Shown: positions 8,253 to 16,392, numbered from the stretch's first letter. The stretch: 50,063 bases of DNA from Hydrogenophilales bacterium 16-61-112 (GCA_002257045.1 NCHD01000057.1:1-50063), one strand, 5' to 3'. Numbers and translations: made by a program. The notes: a model not told the origin generated them from the letters alone.

Positions 8253-8648
8253 ATGCCAGCACCTTATCAATTGATCTATCTGAGTTGCCTTGATCCGGCA
8301 ACCTCGCCCGCCCGGGTGGCGGAAATCGTCCAGGCTGCGCGTTTGAAAAATGAACGGCATCAAATAAGAAGTGTAATCGTGTTCGACGGTTGGCGCTTTT
8401 GCCAGTATCTCGAAGGCAGCCAGGCAGCCGTTAGCGGATTGTTCTCGCGCATCTGCGCCGACTCCCGGCACACCGATGTCCGCCTGCTGTTTGAAGCCGT
8501 TTTTTCCGAACCCGGCCGGCTGGCCACCCGCAACCTGAGCTATGCCCTGTGTCATGACCACAGCCTGGACCGGATGGAATCACTGCGCGGAGTCGACGCG
8601 CTGGGCCAGTTGCAAAGCCTGTTGCCAACATTCGATCTGGAACCCTGA
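8253..8648 (+). CDS. Single-domain BLUF photoreceptor
   Basis: 131 residues consisting almost only of a BLUF (blue-light sensing using FAD) domain. The key flavin-pocket residues are in place: Tyr9 in 'LIYLS', Asn33 in 'ARLKNE' and Gln51 in 'FCQYLEG'. These form the Tyr-Gln hydrogen-bond switch of AppA/PixD proteins. The semi-conserved Trp/Met of the C-terminal WSM segment is replaced ('NLSYAL'), which occurs in some BLUF proteins and can change signalling. No output domain is attached, so it probably acts through a partner protein. It is divergent from the Fnr-like regulator, a possible functional partner (inference). A good ribosome-binding site (CGGAG) precedes the start. Confidence 0.92.
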   Translation: MPAPYQLIYLSCLDPATSPARVAEIVQAARLKNERHQIRSVIVFDGWRFCQYLEGSQAAVSGLFSRICADSRHTDVRLLFEAVFSEPGRLATRNLSYALCHDHSLDRMESLRGVDALGQLQSLLPTFDLEP

Positions 8649-8656
8649 TGCCGGCG

Positions 8657-8674
8657 TGTAAGGCGTATCCGACA
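8657..8674. promoter_or_regulatory. Candidate 18-bp dyad operator (site 1)
   Basis: TGTAAGGCGTATCCGACA lies just after the BLUF gene and about 175 bp upstream of the small hydrophilic protein at 8850. It closely resembles the element at 38638 (one base gap in each) and more loosely the sites at 24637, 30693, 39040 and 41978. The half-sites TGT...ACA are dyadic. A shared regulator is inferred, not shown. Confidence 0.4.
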
Positions 8675-8849
8675 TTCTTTCAGCCGCGTCCTACCCGGCG
8701 TTGTACCCCCTTCCGACTGTCACCAGCAGGGCGTTAGACCACACTCAGGTTTCAGGCTGGGTCTTCGACCCGCTGCCCGCCGCACAGGCAAGCGTGCCTG
8801 CCGTGCCGGACGCTTGTCCGGTACCCCGCAACCTCAGGAGAAATCTCAC

Positions 8850-9179
8850 ATGAAATCCAATCATCCACAATCCAAGTCCCGCGTGCAGGGCGAGGGGGAT
8901 TATCGTTCAGCCGAAAAATACAACCAGAAAGCCCACGAATTTGCCGAATCAGGCAAGGTCGAACAGGCAGCCAAAGATGCTGCACCGCGCAATGATGCGG
9001 AAAAAAATGAAATGAAAAAGGCCGAAGCCGAAGGGCGCTCTCACGCCAAAGGCACGTCCGGCGCCAAGGGGGCCGGGTCGGGACAGCCCAAGCCTGCGCA
9101 ACGCGCCCCCGGCATTGATCCGCTGGATACGCCCGTGCCCGAAAAACTGTCTGGCAGTCAGGCCACGCACAAGTCGTGA
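8850..9179 (+). CDS. Small hydrophilic, probably disordered stress-type protein
   Basis: 109 residues, almost entirely charged and polar, rich in Lys, Glu, Ala, Gly and Ser with no hydrophobic core. It has a short amphipathic stretch (about 25-65: 'YNQKAHEFAESGKVEQAAKDA') and a Pro-rich tail. This composition is typical of LEA-like or general stress proteins, but I do not recognise a named family. The start at 8850 follows CAGGAG at ideal spacing; a longer reading from 8814 is less likely. It begins a plus-strand run of small proteins (8850-10347) and has a candidate operator-like element about 175 bp upstream. Confidence 0.75.
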   Translation: MKSNHPQSKSRVQGEGDYRSAEKYNQKAHEFAESGKVEQAAKDAAPRNDAEKNEMKKAEAEGRSHAKGTSGAKGAGSGQPKPAQRAPGIDPLDTPVPEKLSGSQATHKS

Positions 9180-9245
9180 CCGCATACGGCGTGACGCATC
9201 CGTAGTCCGCCTGCATTTCATCCCTTCAATCAAGGAGTATTTCTC

Positions 9246-9590
9246 ATGACCATTCTTTCTTCCAGCAGCATTTCCGGCGACAAGGTCGTCAACCGCAATG
9301 GCGACAGCCTCGGCGACATCAAGGACCTGATGATCGATCTGGACAGCGGCCGCGTGGCCTATGCGGTACTCGAGTTTGGCGGCTTTCTCGGCATGGGCAG
9401 CAAGCTGTTTGCCGTGCCCCTGTCGGCGATGCAGGTCGACACCCCCAATCATCAGTTCATCTTCGATCAGAGCAAGGAAAAGCTGGAAAGCGCACCCGGA
9501 TTCGACAAGGATCAATGGCCTGACTTTGCCGATCGCACCTGGGGCTCGGAAATCCATGCCTATTACGGCGTGACGCCGTACTGGAACTGA
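9246..9590 (+). CDS. PRC-barrel domain protein
   Basis: 114 residues with a PRC-barrel fold: 'GDKVVNRNGDSLGDIKDLMID' is the canonical first part, followed by 'GRVAYAVLEFGGFLGMGSKLFAVPLSAM' and a C-terminal extension ending 'HAYYGVTPYWN'. Stand-alone PRC-barrel proteins in betaproteobacteria are often stress-induced and cytoplasmic, and their ligand is unknown. A strong ribosome-binding site (AAGGAG) precedes the start. It lies 66 bp after the hydrophilic protein gene and 45 bp before a small Cys-containing protein, suggesting co-expression. Confidence 0.92.
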   Translation: MTILSSSSISGDKVVNRNGDSLGDIKDLMIDLDSGRVAYAVLEFGGFLGMGSKLFAVPLSAMQVDTPNHQFIFDQSKEKLESAPGFDKDQWPDFADRTWGSEIHAYYGVTPYWN

Positions 9591-9635
9591 GCCCGCCACG
9601 CGCTGATCCGGCAACCCAACTTCGAGGAGCAAGCC

Positions 9636-9863
9636 ATGCAAGATACCGCCAGCTGGGGTCTCTGCATCCACTGCAAGTGGTGGCAGATCGAACCCGACGC
9701 AGCGATCATGAATGACACGAAGGGCCTCTGCATCGATCAAAAACTGCAGCCGTACTTGCTGCGGGTTTCGGGCGATAGCGGCTGCAATCTGTTTGTCGAC
9801 GGAGTGCCCGCGCGTGCCGCCGGCTCCGGCGACAGCCCGCCGACAGCCAGGCCGGTACGTTGA
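9636..9863 (+). CDS. Conserved small cysteine-containing hypothetical protein
   Basis: 75 residues with Cys10 and Cys13 in 'GLCIHCKWWQ', a third Cys in 'GLCID' and a fourth in 'SGCNLF'. Spacing of these four Cys would allow one metal site, but I do not recognise a named domain. The last 20 residues are Pro/Ala/Ser-rich and probably disordered. The start is supported by GAGGAG eight bases upstream. Position in the plus-strand stress-protein run suggests co-expression with the PRC-barrel gene. Confidence 0.65.
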   Translation: MQDTASWGLCIHCKWWQIEPDAAIMNDTKGLCIDQKLQPYLLRVSGDSGCNLFVDGVPARAAGSGDSPPTARPVR

Positions 9864-9963
9864 TTTGGCGAAGGAGCTTCCCGCGCGTCTGGCTGTTTCA
9901 GGCGGGCGGTCACGCCCCGACCCTGCTTTAACCCTTACGTTTTAACCCTGACAAGGATGCTTG

Positions 9964-10347
9964 ATGAACGATACCGAAACCACGCAAAGCGAAGGGGAAA
10001 TGCCGATTTACGATGCGGTAAAAAGCCTCAGCAAGACTGACATCGAACAGACGGTACGCAAGAACGCAGCAGACCGTAATTTTGACTTGAATGACGAGCA
10101 CTTTGATGTAATTTATTCGCTGATCGAGCACTACAAGCGCGACTGCACCACGCGCGACTGTCTGGCCGCGCACGAGCACATGCGATTTCTCGAGGACGCC
10201 TACGCGTTCAAGGGCGGCAGCAAATATCTCTACCTGCTGTTCGATGCCCTGACGGATACCCGCGGCGTGCTGATGCCTATTCATGAGCTGGCCGGTCTGC
10301 CGCCGTTGCATCTGGAAACTGACAAGGGCTTTGGTACCGCATACTGA
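9964..10347 (+). CDS. DsrC/TusE-like protein without the C-terminal cysteine
   Basis: 127 residues. The central block matches the DsrC/TusE/DsvC fold: 'DLNDEHFDVIYSLIEHYKRD', then 'GSKYLYLLFDAL', then 'HELAGLPPLH'. In DsrC the chain ends with a redox Cys in the PTGCV tail that carries persulfide or trisulfide sulfur, and TusE keeps that Cys. Here the tail 'LETDKGFGTAY' has none. Two other Cys occur in 'RDCTTRDC' at an atypical position. DsrC-superfamily members lacking both Cys have been termed RspA and proposed to be regulatory. TTG at 9961 could also start the protein, but ATG 9964 with AAGGA upstream is preferred. The context of sulfur-oxidation genes fits. Confidence 0.8.
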   Translation: MNDTETTQSEGEMPIYDAVKSLSKTDIEQTVRKNAADRNFDLNDEHFDVIYSLIEHYKRDCTTRDCLAAHEHMRFLEDAYAFKGGSKYLYLLFDALTDTRGVLMPIHELAGLPPLHLETDKGFGTAY

Positions 10348-10382
10348 GCGCATTCTCAAGCCGCTTCAGATCGGAATACCGC

Positions 10383-12290
10383 ATGCAGCCACGACGCGTA
10401 TTAACAGGAGTGGCCATCGTCCTGGCCGTGCTTGCCCTGCCGCTCTTGGCGCTGGCCACCATCAGCAACTGGAACTGGCTGCGCGAGCCGATCAGCCGCC
10501 AGGTACACGACAGCACCGGACGCACCCTGCAGTTGCGAGGCGACCTGAAAGTCCATCTGGGTTGGCCGCTCACGCGGGTCGATGCGGCAGGCGTGGCTTT
10601 TTCCAACCCGTCCTGGGCGCGTGAAAAACACATGTTCGAAGCCCGTAACGTCAGCTTCACCCTGGCCATGCCGCCGCTGTTGGGAGGCCGCATCGTGCTC
10701 GACGAAGTGTGGCTTGATCAGGCCGTGGCAGGGTTCGAACGGGCCGCCGACGGCAGAAAAAACTGGCTGCTCGACCGTCAGCAACGCGATGAAAGCGCGC
10801 GCATCACGCTCAACCACGTCGCCATCAAGACGGGACGCGTGGGGTATAGCGACGTGAAGCAAAAAACCGCGATCAGCGCCATCGTTGCAACCCGGGAGAT
10901 GCCGGCGGGAACCGCCACTCCACTGCAGGTCAGCGCGCAGGGGCAATACCGCGGGCTTGACCTCAAGATGCAGGGGCAGGGCGCCAGCGTCCTGGGACTC
11001 CGCGAGGTGAAGACGCCGTACCGGCTGCAGGTGAGCGGAAAAATCGGTCCGACCACGCTGCGCGCCGATGGCACCATCACCAATCTAGCAGGGCTTTCAG
11101 CGATCGACCTCAAGATCGGCCTGAGTGGCGGCAGCCTGGCCCAGCTCTACCCCCTGCTCGGTGTCGTACTGCCGGATACGCCGCCGTATGCCACGCAGGG
11201 GCGTTTGCTGCGCCAGGCGCAGCGCTGGCGATACGAGAAATTTACCGGCCGGATCGGGCGCAGCGACATCGCCGGCACGCTGCAGGTCGACACCGGCGGC
11301 AAGCGCCCCAAGCTGACGGCGACGCTGGTTTCCCGTCAGCTGAATTTTGCCGATCTGGGGCCGCTGGTGGGCAGCGGCCCCAGATCGGCGGCCGCTGAAG
11401 CCCGGGCGCCTGCCGGACGCCGGGTGCTGCCGACTGCGCCGTTTCGCAGCGCACGCTGGCCTCGGATGGATGCAGACGTGACATACAAGGCAGCGTCGAT
11501 CAAGCACCCTGCCGCGCTGCCGGTCGATACGCTCTCCACCCGCCTGCAATTGAAGGATGCGGTATTGACCCTCGACCCGCTGCGTGTCGGTGTCGCCGGT
11601 GGCAGCCTGGCGGGCTTGCTCGTGCTCGACGCACGCCAGCAACCGATTCGGGCGCGCGCCGATCTGAAGGCGCGCAAAATCAGCATTGCCCGGCTATTCC
11701 CCACCTTCGACCAGAACCGGGCCAGTATCGGTCAGGTCAATGGCGATATCGACCTGCGAGGGCGGGGCGATACCGTGGCGGCCATGCTGGGCAGCGCCGA
11801 CGGCAAACTGGCGATGGTTGTCAACGGCGGTGAAATCAGCAAACTGATGATGGAGTCGGTCGGCCTGCATCTGCTGGAAATTCTGCAACTCAAGATCAGC
11901 GGTGACAAGCCCATCCGCATCCGCTGTGGCGTGGCCGACTTCAACGTCAAGCAGGGCGTCATGCGGCCCAATATCCTGGTGTTCGATACCGACATTACCC
12001 GCATTGGCGGCAGCGGCAGCATCGACCTCGACACGGAACAGCTCGACCTGACCCTGACGCCAAAATCGCGCAAATTGAGTCTGGTGGCATTGCGCACGCC
12101 GATTCATGTGCAGGGCAGCTTCAGCGATCCGCAGGTGTCGCTGGACAAGACGACGCTGGCCGCGCGTGGACTCGGCGCGCTGGCGCTGGGGCTGGTCAAC
12201 CCCCTGTTGGCCTTGTTGCCCCTCATTGAAACCGGTCCGGGTGTCGACAGCGAATGCCGTCAACTGATCAATGAAGCCAAAACCCCTTGA
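10383..12290 (+). CDS. asmA: AsmA-family inner-membrane protein
   Basis: 635 residues. An N-terminal transmembrane anchor (about 7-27) is followed by a long periplasmic part with AsmA features: 'TGRTLQLRGDLKVHLGWPLTRV', 'NPSWAR', and a C-terminal AsmA_2 region near 430-600 with 'DLRGRGDTVAAMLGSADGKL' and 'GGSGSIDLDTEQLDLTLTP'. AsmA-like proteins are members of the bridge-like family proposed to move phospholipids between inner and outer membranes. A short Arg/Ala/Pro-rich linker near 330-350 probably separates two beta-rich domains. It follows the DsrC-like gene by 35 bp and precedes the zinc peptidase gene by 18 bp, so these may be co-transcribed. Confidence 0.92.
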   Translation: MQPRRVLTGVAIVLAVLALPLLALATISNWNWLREPISRQVHDSTGRTLQLRGDLKVHLGWPLTRVDAAGVAFSNPSWAREKHMFEARNVSFTLAMPPLLGGRIVLDEVWLDQAVAGFERAADGRKNWLLDRQQRDESARITLNHVAIKTGRVGYSDVKQKTAISAIVATREMPAGTATPLQVSAQGQYRGLDLKMQGQGASVLGLREVKTPYRLQVSGKIGPTTLRADGTITNLAGLSAIDLKIGLSGGSLAQLYPLLGVVLPDTPPYATQGRLLRQAQRWRYEKFTGRIGRSDIAGTLQVDTGGKRPKLTATLVSRQLNFADLGPLVGSGPRSAAAEARAPAGRRVLPTAPFRSARWPRMDADVTYKAASIKHPAALPVDTLSTRLQLKDAVLTLDPLRVGVAGGSLAGLLVLDARQQPIRARADLKARKISIARLFPTFDQNRASIGQVNGDIDLRGRGDTVAAMLGSADGKLAMVVNGGEISKLMMESVGLHLLEILQLKISGDKPIRIRCGVADFNVKQGVMRPNILVFDTDITRIGGSGSIDLDTEQLDLTLTPKSRKLSLVALRTPIHVQGSFSDPQVSLDKTTLAARGLGALALGLVNPLLALLPLIETGPGVDSECRQLINEAKTP

Positions 12291-12308
12291 AATCGTAAGA
12301 GTCATCCC

Positions 12309-13445
12309 GTGAAAACCTTTGCCTGCACGCACTGCGGCCAGCGCGTATTTTTCGACAGCACGTGCTGTGAAAGCTGCAACAGCGCGCTCGGCTTCGTCGC
12401 CGAACGGGCCGAGATGGCCGCGTTTGAGATCCAGCCGGACGGCGTCTGGCAGAGGCTTGGTGCCGATGCGACGACGCTGCGCTACCGCCCATGCCAGAAC
12501 TATGCCGTAGCCAATGTCTGCAACTGGATGGTCAGCGCCGATGCGACCGGCACGCTGTGCCGCAGCTGCGCGTTTACCGCGGTCATTCCGCAGTTGAGCC
12601 TGCCGCAGAACCAGCGCTACTGGTACCTGCTCGAAGCAGCGAAGCGCCGCCTGATCTATACCCTGGATGAAATCGGCCTGGCGATTCCGGGGCGCGGCGA
12701 AGACCCGCAGCACGGCCTGATGTTTCACTTTCTCGAAGACGCGCCCAGCAAGAAAGTCCTGACCGGACACGACGACGGCCTGATCACGCTCAACATCGTC
12801 GAGGCCGACGACGTCAAGCGCGAGGCGCGTCGCACTGCGATGGGCGAACCCTACCGCACCCTGCTGGGCCATTTTCGCCATGAAATCGGTCATTTTTACT
12901 GGCAAGGCCTGATCGCAAACGGGCCGTGGCTGCCCGCCGTTCGCCAGTTGTTTGGCGATGAGACGCGCGACTACACGCAGGCGATGGAGGCGCATTACCA
13001 GTCGGGCGCGCCGGCCGACTGGCCGCTCAACTACATCAGCGGCTACGCCACCATGCATCCGTGGGAGGACTGGGCCGAAACGTGGGCACATTACCTGCAC
13101 ATCACCGAGGCCTTGAACACGGCAGCGCACTGGGGCGTGAGCCTCACCCTCCCCGAGCAGCCCGCCCCTATCCTCGCAGCCGGTCCGGCAGATGATGATG
13201 CGCAGCGGTTTCGCGCCAGGCTGATCGAGCAATGGCTACCGCTCGCGCAGTTTCTCAACAGCATGAACCGCAGCCTGGGGCAGCACGACAGCTATCCGTT
13301 TGTGTTGGCCGACCCGGTGATCGCCAAGCTCGTGTTGATCCATCGCGTGGTGCAGGCGGCACGCGGCCTGCCCGCCCATGCCTGGCCGCCGCTGTTCGAT
13401 GGCGATATCCCGCAAGCCTTGCCCACCGAGCCCGTGGCAGTGTGA
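12309..13445 (+). CDS. Zinc-ribbon, putative zinc-binding metallopeptidase
   Basis: 378 residues. The N-terminal zinc ribbon has two Cys pairs, CTHC (6-9) and CESC. The middle holds a gluzincin-like HEIGH motif in 'LGHFRHEIGHFYW' (about 195), with downstream acidic and aromatic residues (WEDWAETWAHY near 256) typical of this DUF2248-type family. The family is annotated as putative zinc metallopeptidases of unknown substrate. There is no signal peptide, so it is probably cytoplasmic. It starts 18 bp after asmA with a modest ribosome-binding site. Confidence 0.9.
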   Translation: MKTFACTHCGQRVFFDSTCCESCNSALGFVAERAEMAAFEIQPDGVWQRLGADATTLRYRPCQNYAVANVCNWMVSADATGTLCRSCAFTAVIPQLSLPQNQRYWYLLEAAKRRLIYTLDEIGLAIPGRGEDPQHGLMFHFLEDAPSKKVLTGHDDGLITLNIVEADDVKREARRTAMGEPYRTLLGHFRHEIGHFYWQGLIANGPWLPAVRQLFGDETRDYTQAMEAHYQSGAPADWPLNYISGYATMHPWEDWAETWAHYLHITEALNTAAHWGVSLTLPEQPAPILAAGPADDDAQRFRARLIEQWLPLAQFLNSMNRSLGQHDSYPFVLADPVIAKLVLIHRVVQAARGLPAHAWPPLFDGDIPQALPTEPVAV

Positions 13446-13742
13446 CGGCATCCGCTTTAAGCCTGGCGGCCCGGCTCACGCGGGCTTCATGATGTCCTAC
13501 AGGGTGACGCGCCCGTCACTTATACCGGGGTGTGCACGCGCTCAATATAGTGAAGCCTTGCCATGCAGATGCGGGATGGCGGCAGGAAAACCCCTGAGGG
13601 AGTCCAGTCGAATCCGCAGCCTGGCAAGCGCATCAAACGCCTGTCCCGTTCGAAGGCAGTTTGAGCGCCAACCCTGCGAAGGTGCACCCGCATTTTTCGT
13701 GCATAGCGCGTTTTTTTCAGCCGCAATCAAAAGGAGTGAGTC

Positions 13743-13973
13743 ATGAATTGGGACATTATCGAAGGCAACTGGAAGCAGCTCAAAGGCAAGTTTACCGAGC
13801 AGTGGGGCAAGCTCACGGATGACGATTTCGACGTCATCAAGGGCAATCGCGATCAGCTGGCCGGAAAAATCCAGGAACGCTACGGCGTGACCAAGGATGC
13901 AGCCGAAGAGCAGGTCAAGCAATGGGAAAGTCGGGCCAATGATGACTGGTTCGACACCGACAAGCGTGCCTGA
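13743..13973 (+). CDS. CsbD-family stress protein
   Basis: 76 residues with the CsbD signature 'NWDIIEGNWKQLKGKFTEQWG' and 'GNRDQLAGKIQERYG'. CsbD-like proteins are small, helical, general-stress-induced and of unknown molecular function. A strong AAGGAG site precedes the start. The upstream gap from 13446 (297 bp) holds no convincing gene; it likely contains the promoter. The 3' end overlaps the next gene. Confidence 0.96.
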   Translation: MNWDIIEGNWKQLKGKFTEQWGKLTDDDFDVIKGNRDQLAGKIQERYGVTKDAAEEQVKQWESRANDDWFDTDKRA

Positions 13974-14679
13974 GCCACTGATTCGCCGCAGCTTTCCGGA
14001 TGCGCCCGCCGTAGCCGCCACGCCGGAAGAGGGCGGGGTGGACGATCCCGCCTTTGCGGCAGCAGAATCCGTTCCGCCGGGCGTGCAGGCGGCGGATCAG
14101 GAGCGGTCGTCCCGTTTGCCGTTTTCTGCACGGTTCAAGCACCTGGTATTCGGCGAACATTCGCTCACCAAAGTGGCCGGCCTGTTCACCAGCCGCAGTC
14201 TTGCAGAAAATGCGGCCCGCCAGCTTCAGCTGGAAGCTGGATTCGACGCGGCACGCGTGCGCCTCCTGGCGCCGTCAGACGCATCGGGGCTGCGCAGGGG
14301 CGTGCTGTCTCGCAGCATCGAGCCGGAACAGGCGGGGATCTGGCATACCGTGGTTCGGGCCCACCTGTTTACCGGCAGCGTTGGTCTGGTGCTCGCGTTG
14401 CTGGTCTATGCAGGATTCATGCTCGGCGGTCACCCGGCCGTGACCAGTTCACCCGGACTCAGTCTGATGGCGCTGTTGTTCTTCGGCGGTATCGTCGGCC
14501 TGATGATCGGCGGGTTTCTGAGCCTGCGGCCGGACCATTACCGTGTTCTCGTCGCCGTTCGCCAGGCGCTGCGTAAAGGCCAGTGGGCGGTGATCGCGCA
14601 CCCCGTGACGCCGCTCGAAATCGAGCAGGCCCTCAGTGGACTGCGCGCGCGCAGTTACCGCGTCGTGCGCAGCCTGTGA
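13939..14679 (+). CDS. Hypothetical membrane protein with two transmembrane segments
   Basis: About 246 residues from the ATG chosen here; GTG 13966 and ATG 13897 are alternatives. The N-terminal 75 residues are Pro/Ala/Glu-rich and disordered. A soluble segment 'FTSRSLAENAARQLQLEAGFDAARVRLLAP' resembles the N-terminus of general-stress 17M-like proteins. Two transmembrane helices follow (around 'LFTGSVGLVLALLVYAGFML' and 'LMALLFFGGIVGLMIGGFL'), then a ferredoxin-like tail 'HYRVLVAVRQALRKGQWAVIAHP'. This layout resembles the stress protein at 36707-37339, suggesting a related envelope stress role. It overlaps csbD by a few dozen bases, so the two are probably co-transcribed. Confidence 0.7.
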   Translation: MMTGSTPTSVPEPLIRRSFPDAPAVAATPEEGGVDDPAFAAAESVPPGVQAADQERSSRLPFSARFKHLVFGEHSLTKVAGLFTSRSLAENAARQLQLEAGFDAARVRLLAPSDASGLRRGVLSRSIEPEQAGIWHTVVRAHLFTGSVGLVLALLVYAGFMLGGHPAVTSSPGLSLMALLFFGGIVGLMIGGFLSLRPDHYRVLVAVRQALRKGQWAVIAHPVTPLEIEQALSGLRARSYRVVRSL

Positions 14680-14733
14680 CACGTGTCCGCTGAGTCGTCT
14701 GCGAGGCCATTCAAGCCGCCGCCGTTCCCTCAA

Positions 14734-14751
14734 GGCAGCCATCCGGCTGCC
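14734..14751. promoter_or_regulatory. Hairpin GGCAGCC/GGCTGCC upstream of SOR
   Basis: Perfect 7-bp arms at 14734-14740 and 14745-14751 around a 4-base loop, between the membrane protein gene and the SOR gene. No T-run follows, so it may be a factor-dependent terminator, an operator or part of the SOR leader. Confidence 0.4.
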
Positions 14752-14802
14752 CGCCTGCAGAAAGAAAATTTGATGACCCGTCCCATCCTTGTGGTGCTGT
14801 GT

Positions 14803-14825
14803 CCTGCGCTTTCCAGCTGCGCAGG
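14803..14825 (+). promoter_or_regulatory. Leader hairpin overlapping the SOR ribosome-binding region
   Basis: CCTGCGC (14803-14809) pairs perfectly with GCGCAGG (14819-14825) around a 9-base loop. The 3' arm contains the only purine-rich Shine-Dalgarno-like sequence (GCAGGG) before the ATG at 14835. Folding would sequester it, so translational control of SOR is plausible but not shown. Confidence 0.45.
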
Positions 14826-14834
14826 GCATCCAGC

Positions 14835-15770
14835 ATGAGTGCGAACCCGATTATCGCCATCAGCCAGGCCAGGAACCTCAATCGCCCGGAAAGCTACGAA
14901 ACCATGATGAAGGTCGGCCCCAAGGTCTGCATCACGACCGCGAGCCACCCCGGGTTTCTCGGCTTCGAGCAGTTGATCCAGACCGGCGTCCATTCGCTTG
15001 GCGGGCGCTATGGTGGCGGCGCGATCAATATGGGCGAGTCGCTCAATCCTGCCGCGATGTATCAGTACACGGTGTGGAAAGACATCGCCTCGCATGAGGA
15101 AATGCACCACGACAATTTCGATACCCTGTACGAGCTGTGCAGCAGCTGTCTCAGCATGGTGGTCGAAGGGCCATGGGAGGTGTATTACGAAATCGTGCAG
15201 TCGGACATGCCGCCTCTGGTCGCGATGACCGACGTGCCGAGCCTGGTCGGCGAATCGGTTGCTGCCAAGCAGCCGCTGCCGAAAATTGCCCTCGCGCTGC
15301 AACGCACCATTTTGCTGGGCGACCACGGGGTGATGCCGGGTCACGAAGCGGCGTTCGAGCAGGGCGTGGTCGACACACTTCAGTTCATGCAGGCGGCGGT
15401 GCCCGGCCTGGTCGGCTGGATGGTGCTGAAGCAGCTTGGCGCATCAGCCATCGGCTCGTTTCAGTACGACCCCGAAGGCATGCACAAGGCCACCCTCGGC
15501 GCCAACCCGCCCGCTTACAGAACCAACCATGGCAGCGCTGTGCCAACCCAGCCGCTGATCCCGCCGCAGACCCCTGCGCAGTATCTGGTCCACCTGGAAT
15601 GGGCCTCGCCCGAGCTGGCGCACAGCGGGCTGGGCTACGTCATGGTCGATTACGAGTTGCGGCAGATCCACAACGAAGGAGTTTTGCGTCATCTCGACCG
15701 CGGCCCGTACTACCTGGTTTTCTCGACCATGATGGAACAGGGGCTGTGGCGCAGGAAGCTGGTCAGATAA
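14835..15770 (+). CDS. sor: Sulfur oxygenase reductase (SOR)
   Basis: Cytoplasmic enzyme that disproportionates elemental sulfur with O2 to sulfite, thiosulfate and sulfide, without external cofactors. It has 311 residues from this start, matching the archaeal enzyme (308). Essential residues are all present, each one position later than in Acidianus ambivalens SOR: catalytic Cys32 in KVGPKVC, pore Cys102 and Cys105 in 'LCSSC', and mononuclear iron ligands His87 and His91 in HEEMH plus Glu115 in 'EGPWE'. Other family blocks include 'HPGFLGFEQLIQTGV', 'EIVQSDMPPL', 'HLEWAS' and the C-terminal 'GPYYLVFSTMMEQGLWRRKL'. A GTG at 14799 would add 12 residues; the ATG gives the family length. It probably forms the 24-subunit hollow sphere known for the family. 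It stands alone, followed 46 bp later by an EF-hand gene. Confidence 0.96.
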   Translation: MSANPIIAISQARNLNRPESYETMMKVGPKVCITTASHPGFLGFEQLIQTGVHSLGGRYGGGAINMGESLNPAAMYQYTVWKDIASHEEMHHDNFDTLYELCSSCLSMVVEGPWEVYYEIVQSDMPPLVAMTDVPSLVGESVAAKQPLPKIALALQRTILLGDHGVMPGHEAAFEQGVVDTLQFMQAAVPGLVGWMVLKQLGASAIGSFQYDPEGMHKATLGANPPAYRTNHGSAVPTQPLIPPQTPAQYLVHLEWASPELAHSGLGYVMVDYELRQIHNEGVLRHLDRGPYYLVFSTMMEQGLWRRKLVR

Positions 15771-15816
15771 CGGGTTTGGCAGGCTCCTCCATCTTATTAA
15801 TAGCTGGAATGTTCAC

Positions 15817-16293
15817 ATGAAAAACCACTTGAAACTCTGCCTGTGCATGGCGTTAATGGGCACGCCGCTTGCCTACGCGGAAGGCACGCGAACCCGCGCG
15901 GAAGTCGAGTTCGCCCCCTACCTGGCCATGGCGTCCAGCCTTGATTGTGCAGAATCCGCAACAGCCTCGCAGGCCTTGTCCCCGGGGACGCTCGAACAGC
16001 GCTTTGGGCGTCTGGATTCAAATGGCGATGGCAAAATCACCTGGGAAGAGGCCATACCCTCGCGCGAGCAGGATTTCGCGCGCATGGACACCAACCATGA
16101 CCAGCACATCACGCCTACGGAATATGAAGGCGCAATGCCTTTTGGCACATTCGACAGAAACACTGACGGCGCCATCGTTCAAGCGGAATTTATGGCCACC
16201 CATCGCAGGATGTTTCTGAAGTTCGATGCCGACGCGGATCAGCGCATATCCCTGCCAGAGTTCGCTGCTGCACAGCTAGCGGCGGGAAAGTAG
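15817..16293 (+). CDS. Exported EF-hand calcium-binding protein
   Basis: 158 residues with a signal peptide (about 1-22, ending near 'PLAYA'). Four EF-hand-like loops follow: 'DSNGDGKITWEE', 'DTNHDQHITPTE', 'DRNTDGAIVQAE' and 'DADADQRISLPE'. Each begins with Asp and ends in Glu at position 12, as needed for Ca2+ binding. The chain resembles bacterial calmodulin-like periplasmic proteins, whose partners are unknown. It follows SOR by 46 bp, but an exported calcium protein need not share SOR's function. Confidence 0.9.
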   Translation: MKNHLKLCLCMALMGTPLAYAEGTRTRAEVEFAPYLAMASSLDCAESATASQALSPGTLEQRFGRLDSNGDGKITWEEAIPSREQDFARMDTNHDQHITPTEYEGAMPFGTFDRNTDGAIVQAEFMATHRRMFLKFDADADQRISLPEFAAAQLAAGK

Positions 16294-16392
16294 CGCGCCG
16301 GCCTGCCATCATTCGGCGTTAGCGCAATAGGTCGGCAGCGGATGGTACGGTGTGGGCGCGTCGCGTTGCTATCGAAGCAAGACTGAAGCGCC

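Noticed and set aside
11694-13232. 512-codon open frame opposite asmA and the zinc peptidase
   Set aside because: It lies antisense to two clear genes, has no domain and has the biased composition of a shadow frame.
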